A stretch of DNA of 64,000 bases, from the NCBI GenBank assembly GCA_001939145.1, contig LSRX01001548.1:1-64000 (forward strand), given 5' to 3'. Positions 11,401 through 20,784 of the stretch are shown here, in pieces. Origin of the DNA: Symbiodinium microadriaticum. Its lineage: Eukaryota; Sar; Dinophyceae; Suessiales; Symbiodiniaceae. The notes under the pieces are model-generated. The model did no database searches, was not told the DNA's origin, and saw nothing but the letters and a program-made list of their open reading frames with translations. Within the stretch, counting starts at the first letter, position 1. Every line of letters starts with the position of its first letter. The position numbers and the translations under genes are program-made.

Positions 11401-12200
11401 ACACCTCATGAGCCGACCCGGGTCAACCAGCCTACTGAAAGTTTGTGTTTCGGCGGTTGTATCAGTTCAGCCACTGAGTCATATTTCCTCTTATGGTGGA
11501 CCGACGACAGAACATGCTGCATTACTAACTACCAAGCCGTTTCTCTTATTCTGTTTTCTTTTGCCTCACACTTTTTGGTAGATTCCTTGAAGCTGCCATT
11601 AAAGCCTTCAAAGTTTCAGAATGCCCGATTCGGAAGTTGCGCAGCCCTCGGGTCACTTGCTGCAATTGGCCTGCTGCTCTGGCGTCAACAAAGCCCTAGC
11701 CATAGCCTTAAGTCCTAAACATAGGGTTTAAACACCTAGCCGCCAAACCCCGCAGCCCTTAAGCGATACAGGCGGATCAGGACGAGACTTTGCAATTCGA
11801 CGTGGATGGGCAGGACGCAAGGAGGTTTAAAGTAAGCTTTCGGCATTTAGGGTTCTTAGTTTCAAGCTCATTAGGGTTCAGGGTGTCGGTTGTCGTGGAT
11901 TTGGTTTTAGGTTTCCATCTGTCGGATTTTGAGGCATTTAGGAGCGGAGATGTGGTTTCGCTGGAACTTACTACATGACTTCGAAAGCTTCGACCTTCGA
12001 CCTTGTCGTCTGGGCCATGTAGACCATACCAGTAGGGGCAGTTGTGCGTTGGTGCCCATGAGGACTCACCTGTTCTAGTCCGCCACATCAGGGTCCTGCT
12101 TATCGTGAATCATTTTTACGTTGACCTGCCGCGAATGGAACCCGGGCATTTCAACAATCCCAAAATCCTATCTGCACATACATGGAAAGTCAGATTCAAA
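11401..12200. other. No recognised gene
   Basis: Several short open frames are present on both strands (for example 11777-12088 minus), but none shows a domain or convincing splice pattern. Telomere-like variants occur at about 11700-11760 and 11850-11885. Confidence 0.4.
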
Positions 12201-12219
12201 AATGTGTTAGCTTAACTTG

Positions 12220-12444
12220 AAGTATATACATATATACATTTTGTTTAAAAGTGTTTGTGTATAGATAAACATAGGTAGAAATTACATCTAGACACAGCTA
12301 GACACATGCATACAGCTTAGATGCAGTCATATAGATATAGATATACATGGAGATATAGATACAAATACAAATACAATTACATGAACAAGCAAACAAAATG
12401 AATGAATGATTCAGAAAATAGCTGATTGAATAAGTAAATATTTC

Positions 12445-12478
<34 letters not shown>

Positions 12479-12544
12479 CAGATACACACACACATATACA
12501 TATATATATATATATATGTATATGAGATCATATATGTATATGAG

Positions 12545-12602
<58 letters not shown>

Positions 12603-12645
12603 TGTATGTATGTATGTATGTATGTAGGTATGTANAGAAAGTCTC
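12220..12645. repeat. AT-rich microsatellite block (TA, ATAC and TATG repeats) with an N
   Basis: Runs of TA, ATAC and then a long TATG tetranucleotide run (about 12574-12633), ending with an N at 12635 and a short doubled phrase GTCTCGATGTATAA. Peptides read through this block are repeat artefacts. Confidence 0.9.
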
Positions 12646-13302
12646 GATGTATAAGTCTCGATGTATAACTGATCTATGTAAGTTATCCCATGTATTTCTC
12701 GAGGGCTCCGCACGGAAAAACCCTCCGCAAAGCTTTCGGGAAAACGCCCAAGGCAGCGGCAATTCGGCATTGGCAGGTGCCTTCGATGCCACAGTCGCGA
12801 CGATCTCATCCACAGATTACAGTGTCAACTCAGCAATGGATGGTCTGCCAGTGGTTACTTCATCATGGGGCCGTCGACGGTCCAATTCGACATCACATGA
12901 TGTTTGATGCAGCAAATCCCCGCCTAGCCTATGGCCGACTTTGGAGATGACCGGGGCCCAACCTGACGCTGACAATCTTGCGTCGGACTGTGCCAGCAGG
13001 CCAGGTTCTCATTTTGTCGAATGTTATTCCGGTGAACAAGCCTTCTTCGTCCGAACTGGAAAGGAAGTTTGACTCCAAGGCAGGCTATCCTGTCGACACT
13101 GAAGTGCTGTCTGAGGTCCAAGGTGCCCAGCCGCATGTTCTTCAGGAGCTCCGGATGGCGTTGTCAGGCCTGGCAGAGCGTGACCCATGCGGTGGCAGGG
13201 CTAAAATATGCGAGCGCACGACGACATACTTGCAGCTTGAATACGTCAATGGTGGAGGATCCCCGAGTCTAGGCATTCATAAGCCTCAAACCTTTAAACT
13301 CG
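12646..13302. other. No recognised gene; possible 5' region of the transporter gene
   Basis: Short + strand open frames run through this stretch, but none shows a recognisable domain. It lies directly upstream of the SulP gene and may hold its leader or an untranslated exon. Nothing firmer can be said. Confidence 0.3.
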
Positions 13303-13325
13303 AATGGCTACGGCTCAAGCCATTT
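13303..13325 (+). promoter_or_regulatory. Spliced-leader-like sequence upstream of the transporter ORF
   Basis: AATGGCTACGG (13303-13313) is the exact reverse complement of the first 11 constant bases of the dinoflagellate spliced leader. It overlaps GGCTCAAG (13312-13319), the last eight bases of that leader, and is followed by CCATTT, which also occurs inside the leader. It sits 63 bases before the favoured ATG at 13388. It could be a scrambled spliced-leader relic, as left by mRNA retroposition, or chance. Confidence 0.3.
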
Positions 13326-13387
13326 GTGGCAGCAGCTACCACGAGTTCCAGACCTTGTTGAGTATCAAGCAGCCGACAGCTAAAGCC

Positions 13388-16300
13388 ATGGCTGATGTGA
13401 CGAGCAGTGGGAAGCAGGAAGGCAGCGGCAGCCCAGAGCTCCGCAGTCGCTTCGATTCCACCAGCACCGCATTGCCCCGCGAAGAAGAGGATGGAGAGAT
13501 GGAAGAGATGGAGAAGGTGCAGGTCGACCCTTTCGCCTCCTTGGAGGCCAAGGACCCTTCCGAGGACCCTTCCGAGGAGGACCCAGACCTGGTGCTCGAG
13601 CTCGAGCTGGACTTGGAGGAGGAGGGCACCTTGGAGGAGGAGGGGGAGGATGAGATGAGGAGCGACCTTCAGTGGTGGGACTGGCGGGCTGTGTATGCGG
13701 CGGACTTCCGCTTCCTCAAAGCCTCCAGCTTCTTGCCGCCCCTCGAATGGCTTCCCTCCTACTTCCGCTTCCTGCGCGGCAAAGATGTGACCAACGAGTC
13801 AGATGTCGTCGGAGAGCTATCCTGGTCAGCCAAGGGTGATTGCATCGCCGGCCTGACCGTGGGATTGATGCTTGTGCCGCAGAGCTTGGCCTTTGCGCGG
13901 CTGTCCGGATTGCCTATGCGAACGGGCTTCTACTCCTCCGTGCTCCCATTGCTGGTGTACGCCATGTTTGGGACCATGCGACAGCTGCAAATTGGGCCCA
14001 CTGCCGTGGTTGGCATGCTGGCCGGACAGGCTCTGGATTCGGCGGGCTTCTTCACGGACGAGGAGCACATTGACGGAGCTGCACAGATCGCGTTGCTGTC
14101 TGGAGGCGTGAGCTTCAGGCTGCTTGCGCTTTGGCTTCATCACGGACTTCATGTCCCACAGCATTATGCGGTCTCTTTCCACGGCCATGGGCACCATCAT
14201 CGCCACATCACAACTGAAGGATATGGTGGGCGTCACGGTGGAGCGCCAGAAGTGCTGGTGGCAAAACATGCATGGCTTGGCCATGCAGGTGCCGGAGATT
14301 GAGGTGGCCACGGCTGCGCTGGGTTTCACATTGTTCATGGTCCTGAGCTTCATGAAGTCCTGGAAGACCGCAGGCCGTGCCGAACAGCGCAAACGCCACT
14401 GGCTTTGGCGTTGTTTTCCTTGTGACAACACCTCGATGGCTTTCAAGATCATGGTGACCCTGGCCGACCTGTCCTCCGTGGTCTGCATCATCATTGGCTG
14501 GGTTTGGGGATTCATCTGCAAGCAGGCCTCTGTGCCCATTCAGCGTGTAGGGGACTTGTCCTCAGTGTCCTTTCAGCTCTTCGTGCCGGGCCTCAGCGTG
14601 GACTCCGTGGGCCACCTGGCCTTCCCTTCCGCCATGATTGCCGTTGTTGGCTTCCTGGGCTCCGTTGCAGCCGGCAGCAAGCCGGCCAATGAGCACCGCT
14701 ATCGCTACGACAGCAATCAGGAGCCGGGAACATTCTATGATTCGTTTTGCTCACATCGCGATTTTTGTTTGGGAAGTTCAAGTATCTAAGCCAGTCAGAG
14801 GCAATGTGACATCGTCTGATGTTATGCATGACGGGCTGCCCTCGATTCTGTTTTGAGGTCTCGGGACTCAGAAGCCACCGGGACACATTCAGTTGTCAGG
14901 ATCGAAGCTTTGAGGAAGGGTGTAGGGTGACTAAACTGACTAAACCAAACCAGGATCGTGAGGATAGGTGAACGTCACGATGGATGCCAGTGAGCGCTGG
15001 ACATGACTTTTGCGGTTTTTTTTTCATGTATTCGAACTTGCATTTTACATGTTGGAAACGCACTTCGCAGCCACGGCTCAGGAGGATGTGTAGTGTGATT
15101 GTTGCAATGTTACAATTTCCGGCCTTCAGGTTGTGGGCAGAACTTGGTTCATGTGAGGATGTTGAAATTTACAGAAAGATTCACATTGTGTGCTCATGGT
15201 GACGAATGGCCGATTGATGCCAAAGCGACAAAACGAAACACTACAGACGAAAAGAACACTGTAGCATGAGCACAGCGTCTGGCAAGACGCAACCCAACCG
15301 CTCAAATCTCTCAAAAATGAGTTGTTGGCGGAAGCTTTCCAAAAACAGAGCAAACTCCTCACTGTTCGAGCCTTGTCGAAATCACGTTCAGACTTTTGTC
15401 ACTGGTCACCAGGCATCCTAAGGCATTAGCTGCCGTATGCAACTTGCAACCTGAAACATATGCGCAGCACCCGGTGCTCCAGTCAAGTTTTTTGAAACCG
15501 CAAACTATTCCTGCAACGATGGCAATAGTCTTCGCAGCAGAAGTTTGGCCATGGCATGCCCGAGATCGCCCAACCACCAGTGCCACGAAAATTGTTTCGA
15601 CCAGAATTTTCTGACTAATCGCGATCACGTGTAGTGTGGTCATCCTTTCATCCTGGCATTCTTCAAAGACAAGCCACTCGCAACAGTAAGCTAGCAAAGT
15701 TTGCATCCCATTTCCTTCGTCTGTCCAGCAAGCTCAGCACATGTGCTGGAAAACCTATGTAATTTGACGGCAAGGTCATGCATGTGAAGGAGGTGGGAGA
15801 CTTCCAAACTGTATCGAATTCGAGCAGAGTTGAATTGCTGCCGAAGTTGCCTGCGCCGTGTCGTGCTGCAATTTGCGTAGGAAAAAAATTTCCTGCATGC
15901 GCAAAATGCAGCCAGACATTGTGCGTTTTGTACGCAAAAACACCCAAAACAGAGAATTTCGGAGTGCAATTTGCGTAAAAAATGCACTTTTTATATGTCG
16001 CCGGAACTGCGCAAAAGTTGCAGGGAAACCATCTGGCAATCTCAGAGCCCGAACCGTGGACATGCTCTGAGAAAACGTCTGCGCATGAAACATATTAAAA
16101 CAAAATCTGTATTTGAAAGGCTCAATATCCTCTCACAACCAGCCTTGCGTAAGCAGACGATTTCGTTTTCGCTCCTGTTCATGAAACTCAGCTCGCAAAC
16201 CCCCTGGAACCACAGCTTCACTTGAACGAGTTTGAATGATGTCATCGTTTTTCCTGACCACGCGTATGTCCATCATACACTGGCATCTACATACCAACAT

Positions 16301-17520
16301 GTCCTCGAGAGCTGGCAACAAGCCCACGAGTGGCCCATTCGCCTTCAACAACACGATGGCCTGTGAAAGTAGCCTGTCCCAAATTATTCCTGTAGATTTT
16401 CAGCGCGATTCAATCAAAACCCCCAACCTTCAAACCTTGAGAAGAATCAGTGCAGGAACTGGTCGCCCTGGGTCTCGCCAACATGGCCGGGGCCACGATG
16501 GCAGGCTTCCCCATCACGGGCGCCATTGCGTGCACAACCGTGGGCCGCATCTTCGGGGCGACCTCGCAGTTCGCAGGTGCGCTGACAGCCTTGACGGTCT
16601 TTGCCGGGGCTATGCTTCTCCTCCCCGTCATCGAGGAGCTGCCCTACGCAGCCCTGTCGCCCATCGTGATCCAGGGTGGCCTGGCTGCCACAGACTTCAA
16701 GAGCTTCGGCATGGCCTTTCGAGGAAACCGCACGGAGTGCCTGATCATGATCGCAACCTTGGCGATGTCACTGGGCACCTCTGTCATTGAGGGATTGCTT
16801 TTGGGGATTGGGCTCTCCGTGTTCCAGTTGGTGCACAACGTGGCCCGGCCAAACATCGTGATCTGCGGTCAGGTGGCGGATGGTACCTTCCGAGACCTAC
16901 GCTATTATCCTGATGCCCACTTAGCCCCCGGATGCGTGGTCGTTCGTATGGACGCCAGCCTCTGCTTCCCGAACACGCGCCGCCTTCAGGAGTTCTGCTT
17001 GCGAGCTGCGGCCATGGCGAGCGGCCACGGAAAGCTGACGCACCTGATCTTAGACTGCCGCTCAATGAATGGCAGTGACATCACGGGCTGCGCCGCTGTC
17101 GAGAACCTTGCCATTGCACTGAAGAAACAGGGAGTCTCCTTTGTTTTGTCGAACTTGAAAGAAAGCTTTGCACGCGCCATGTTCCGAACCAAGCTTGACC
17201 AAAGCATCCTCCGCCACAGCGGACACTTCTGCTGGACCTTGGATCATGCTCTGGCTTTGGCAGCAGGCGGAGATCCGGAAAAGGCCCGTGCGTCGGTGTT
17301 AAAGCTTCGGCACCGCATCACTATAAAGAACCGCGTGTCGCGGCATACTCAGATGTCCGCCATGGTCAGGGGCTCCAAGCTGGGCAGAAGCTCCTCCGTC
17401 CGGTTCTCTGCCTCAGGTACCTCGCAGCGCAACACCGCCATCTCTGTGGGCTCCCGGACCTCGCGTGCATCGAAGGCTTCTCGAAGCTCCAAGGCCCAAG
17501 AACTCTCGGAGCTGCCATGA
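13388..17520 (+). CDS. SulP/SLC26-family anion transporter with STAS domain (two exons, one apparent frameshift)
   Basis: A multi-pass membrane transporter of the sulfate permease/SLC26 family, which moves sulfate, bicarbonate or other anions. Exon 1 (13388-14720) starts with an acidic cytosolic tail of about 90 residues, then the family core: GLTVGLMLVPQSLAFARLSG, then GFYSSVLPLLVYAMFGTMRQ and QIGPTAVVGML, then further hydrophobic helices. Exon 2 (16456-17520) resumes with ELVALGLANMAGA, ends the membrane domain, and carries a STAS domain (about 16850-17260, with LTHLILDCRSMNGSDITG) and a Ser/Arg-rich tail. Exon 1 changes frame near 14122-14124: one extra base separates SGGVSFRL from LRFGFITDF, so the copy is either a pseudogene or contains a sequence error. 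ATG 13388 is preferred over 13304 because the latter falls inside the spliced-leader-like sequence. Total is about 800 residues, normal for SLC26. The substrate is not predictable. Confidence 0.85.
14721..16455 (+). other. Transporter intron with GA (or shifted GC) donor
   Basis: Conserved SulP sequence breaks after SNQ (CAG at 14718-14720) and resumes at ELVALG (16456), in phase 0. The donor side reads CAG then GAGCCG; the acceptor is GTGCAG then GAACTG. With a standard AG acceptor the intron is GA-AG. Because GA is repeated after both splice points, a GC donor two bases later is equally consistent with the protein. Both types are documented in dinoflagellates. The 1,735-base intron lacks telomere-like tracts and shows no gene. 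Confidence 0.7.
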
Positions 17521-17886
17521 AATTAACTCACAGAAGCATGAGGATCTGAGGGAAAAAGAAACACAAGCAAGCGTAGTGTGTAGTAAGCACGAAATCTAGG
17601 GTGTGCTGGAATATGTTGTTTTCTCTAGAGGATCCTCGTGTTTTTGTGTTCGTCTTGTGGGTACTGACACCCCATGGTCCTCAGTGCTGAGTGTTCGGCT
17701 GCAAAACACCTGTGCTCAGCTGCGGGCCGGGCTGTGGTGCTTACGAGGCAATCTGTAAGATAATGTCTACGGGCATGACCTCTCTTCCTTTCGGGAAATA
17801 AACATTGCCACCCGAAAGGTAGGGCGGGGATGCCAACTGCTGCTGCGCTCAGGAGAGGCAGCCATGCATTTCGACGAAAGCCTTGA

Positions 17887-17938
17887 GCCGTGAGAAAAGT
17901 CACGGCAGCCTTGAGCCGGTGAGAGTTGTCTCACGGCT
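17887..17938. repeat. Two tandem hairpins between the transporter and the retrotransposon
   Basis: A perfect stem of 7 bp (GCCGTGA / TCACGGC, 17887-17906, 6-base loop) is followed by a second stem (AGCCGGTGAGA against TCTCACGGCT, 17914-17938, 4-base loop, one bulge). Each is preceded by the phrase CTTGAGCC. They lie about 55 bases before the left repeat of the retrotransposon and about 365 bases after the transporter stop codon. The role is unknown: a 3'-end or processing signal, or a remnant of the insertion target. Confidence 0.6.
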
Positions 17939-17992
17939 TCATGACGACTCAACGCCTCCGTTCCAGTCTTACATCCAGGCACAGCATAGATT

Positions 17993-18043
17993 GCCTGTGA
18001 TATCTCCTGAATTCAAAAGCCGTCGATGCCGTTGCTCAAGTCT
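17993..18043 (+). repeat. Split direct repeat A1 (left end of element)
   Basis: 51 bases beginning GCCTGTGATATCTCC and ending GTTGCTCAAGTCT, identical to 25320-25370. The sequences diverge immediately after TCT on both sides, which defines the repeat edge. Its last part (CCGT...GCTCAAG, 21 bases) has the same length and the same ends as the dinoflagellate spliced leader. Confidence 0.9.
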
Positions 18044-18051
18044 TGAGGCGC

Positions 18052-18349
18052 ATGTTAGGTCCATGGGCAGCTCCGGTGCTTTTTGAGATTCGCAAGTGGT
18101 TAGGCGTCATCGCTGGCCCAGCTTGTGCTAGCTGCTAGTACACCTTGGGGAGCAATCCTGCTTGTGGTGGTGCTGGCTTTCTTGACTGGGTGCTGCTGTG
18201 GGGCCATCTTTAGCTGCTTACTTATCTCAAATCGCTGCCGGAGACTTCTGAACGAACTTCTGCGGACCTACTTGCTTGGTGGTTGGGCTGAGGCTCCCCG
18301 TCTGTCTGCTGAACAGAGGCTTGCTGAGTACAGAGCTCATCGTGCATGA
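18052..18349 (+). CDS. Small membrane protein ORF of the retrotransposon (frame-shifted)
   Basis: An ATG at 18052 opens a frame beginning MLGPWAAPVLFEIRKWLG that stops at 18138. The adjacent frame continues as STPWGAILLVVVLAFL, with a clear hydrophobic membrane segment (about 18150-18230) holding a CCCG cluster, then a basic stretch and a charged tail ending at 18349. The two frames look like one protein of about 100 residues broken by an indel near 18130. Its stop overlaps the start of the next ORF (ATGA at 18346-18349), an arrangement that suits termination-reinitiation. No homologue is recognised. A small membrane protein ahead of gag is unusual for a retrotransposon. Confidence 0.5.
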
Positions 18350-18927
18350 GCTCAGGCGAGGCCGACTTGGAGTCGGTGACCTTAGCTCTGGGAGGGCTAG
18401 AGATCACTGTCCGTCGTCGCGCCCGGCCTGCTGAAACTGCTGCTCCGGAGTCGGACTTCGGCTTCGAGCTGGTGACTCCCGAAGCGGGAGAAACTACCGA
18501 GGCGACCGAGGAGGAGGTCTTAGCTGCTCGGCTTCCGCAAGACCTGGCTCGGCTGGCTTTGCCTCAGCTGGAGGCTTTGGGGCGCCGACTCACCGGCGCA
18601 GGAGGAGAGTGGTCTGGGCCCGCCCGTGTGGCAAGAGCATACAGGGCCGGACTGGGCGCTCGGCGGCACCTCGCCGGGGGGCACAAGATCGATTCGCCCG
18701 CCTTGCAGGGCCTACGCAACGTTTACTACATCGTGCTGCGGGGTCCGAGGAATCCGGAGGGGCTCTGGACTCGGAGCTATCAGATCTACGCTGCTGCCGT
18801 GCGGGCGGAAGGCGGGCCGAGAGGAAGCTTCGATCGGGAGAGCAGCTCCCACTCTTTTGCCACTTTGGCTGAGGCGGAGGCCTATCTGCTTGGAGCAGGT
18901 AGGTCATGGCCTCCACTACGGCAGTAA
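18346..18927 (+). CDS. Retrotransposon ORF2, unknown function, possible RNase H1-N/viroplasmin-like fold
   Basis: A 193-codon ORF starting at an ATG that overlaps the previous stop. The N-terminal half is acidic and Ala/Leu-rich (PQDLARLALPQLEALGRRL). The C-terminal half reads NVYYIVLRGPRNPEGLWTR, then SHSFATLAEAEAYLLGAG. The pattern YYxVxxG ... W ... hydrophobic ... F-A-T-xxEAxxYL resembles the small hybrid-binding domain found at the N terminus of RNase H1 and in caulimovirus viroplasmin. That resemblance is my inference from a few positions. It ends 19 bases inside the next ORF, so the four 5' ORFs are packed as an overlapping series. Confidence 0.5.
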   Translation: MSSGEADLESVTLALGGLEITVRRRARPAETAAPESDFGFELVTPEAGETTEATEEEVLAARLPQDLARLALPQLEALGRRLTGAGGEWSGPARVARAYRAGLGARRHLAGGHKIDSPALQGLRNVYYIVLRGPRNPEGLWTRSYQIYAAAVRAEGGPRGSFDRESSSHSFATLAEAEAYLLGAGRSWPPLRQ

Positions 18928-20531
18928 GGCGGGCTTTGACCCGCCTGGACATCGAGGGCTTGGTGCAAGGAGTACATGCCGAGCGGCCCCTGCCTCCTGC
19001 TTACCTGGTCCTCGCCTCCGACACCGACGACGTACCGGACAACTACTCTGTGGCATATCTGTTGCGTGTTCGGGCCAATGGCTTCATGGTGGCTGTGCCC
19101 GACCTCCAGCAGATTCGCTCCTACGTCTTAGTGAACGACGAGGGCGAGCCTTTGGCGCCTACACAGCCAGAGCAGGCCCAGGCCGAGACTGTTCGAGGAC
19201 GCCACTGAGGTCCTGCTCGGGTTTTGCTGGTGGATCTTCCTTGGTCCGGGGCAGAGCACTTCGTGAAGACTCAGGCCTTGCGGGGCATTCCGGACGGAGC
19301 CTCCCGCGTCACAGCCCTGACGGTTGGAAGCCAACCTGGGCGCCCCATGGCCGGCGACTTGATCGATGCAGCGAGCCGCTGGGTGGAGCACTTAGACCCC
19401 GACACCGCTCAGGAGTATTGGGCCAGTGCTGCCGAAGGTCCCGAACAAGAGGCCGACGAGGAGGAGATGCCCGAGCAGGGTGTCCAGGAGCCTGCCGCGC
19501 TGACGACTCCTACTCCCTTGCGGCCTTTGCCTCCAGAAGCGAGGGCCTCTCAACGGGGACCAGCAGCGACGCAAGGAGCACTTTTTGGAGCGAGTCGCGG
19601 GCTTTCGGAGACGCAGCTGGCACGACTTCGCACTCTCGCGGGGCCAACACCGACAAGGACCGGGGCCGTGGAACGCCAGGCGGTGCAGACCACTCAGCTT
19701 TTGGAATCCGAGCTTTTGGCCGAGGCCGAGTTGGGGGCATTGCCTCCTGCCGATGTTCAGGACCCGGCGGAGGAGAAGCTGATGACCGGGTCTACACTGC
19801 AGGCGTTGCTTTTAGCACAGATGCGTCAGAACGCTGTGTTGCTGGAGCGGCTTGCGGCTGGAACCAAGTCCGGGGACGGCGTGCAAGATGCGTTGTCCGC
19901 CGGAGGGGGCAACGGCAGCGACAGCTCAGGAGGCATAAAAGGCCACCTGGCGAGGGAGGCCTTCGTGAAGCAGGTGAGCGATCTGAAGATGGTTGCGAGC
20001 CGAGTGCAATCCCAGGCTCTAGCAGAGCTTGGGCTGTCGCAGGCCGAACCGGGGATGATGCGCGACTACATCGAGAAAAGGGTCCCCTTGCAAGACCAGA
20101 GGCTGCTGCAGAACTTCGCGGCGCTGGCGGCTCACGGGTGGGAACAAGGTTTTCGCTCTGGAAACCAAGAGCTGCAAGGTTTCACGAGCCGGCTCTTGAT
20201 GTTCGTGGAGCAAGCAGCCCTGGACAATGGAAAGACCCAGCTGGGCTACTTGCTCAGCGGGTATCCGGATCCTGCGCCCCTGGGCTTTTCTGCGAGGAGA
20301 GCCCCGGGATTGAAGACTTTCTCGAGGTTGACACCGCCCCAATGGATGGCTGCAAACCTGGCCTACCTAAAGGATTTGGATTATGCCGAGACTCGAATAG
20401 CTCAGCTTGGATCGCATCGCCCGCCAAAGCCTCCGACAGCAGACCAGACCGAAGCCGCCGCCGAGGACGAGGACAAGCCAAAGCCACCGAGGAGACCGCC
20501 ACGTCGCCCCAAGAACCCTCCTGCAACTTAG
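18906..20531 (+). CDS. Gag-like protein of the retrotransposon, interrupted by one in-frame TGA
   Basis: One frame runs from ATG 18906 to TAG 20529-20531 with a single TGA at 19206-19208. The first part (about 100 residues) includes RPLPPAYLVLASDTDD. After the TGA the protein has an acidic Gln/Glu-rich linker, then a helical domain (about 19930-20270). The reading EKRVPLQDQRLLQNFAALAA and then FVEQAALDNGKTQLGYLLSG matches the conserved LxExaaLDxG block that precedes RT in many dinoflagellate retroelements and is taken as gag-like. The C-terminal tail is Lys/Pro/Arg-rich, fit for nucleic acid binding. No zinc knuckle is visible. The TGA may be a lesion, readthrough, or a real boundary between two proteins. 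Confidence 0.6.
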
Positions 20532-20784
20532 GGGATAGTGTTGGTGCCCGACCCCGTGCCCCAAAGCATGCGAGTCAGGACAGTTGTTTCGCTTGCTCGG
20601 AGCCCGGTGCCGATGTGCCTCCGCCTTTCGATCCCAACTGCACAGATAAGATCGAACCCCTTAAATTAGTTTCCCTTTTGGTTTCGTGTTTTTATAAGTC
20701 GAAGTCTTGTTTGACTTGGTTTACTAAGCACTCCTTAAGTAAACCTGCCTGCACCTTAGAGGCGGTGACACCTAGTCCCGACCT

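Noticed and set aside
13304-13387. ATG at 13304 as the transporter start
   Set aside because: It lies within the spliced-leader-like sequence and the following residues are not family-like; ATG 13388 begins a plausible acidic tail. Not excluded.
18626-20784. The first third of a 1,525-codon open frame that overlaps the gag-like ORFs
   Set aside because: The frame is open from 18626 to 23203, but in this part it is Arg/Gly/Ser-rich and without motifs, while the other frames carry the conserved protein. It is a shadow of GC-rich coding sequence; the true Pol begins near 20785-20950.
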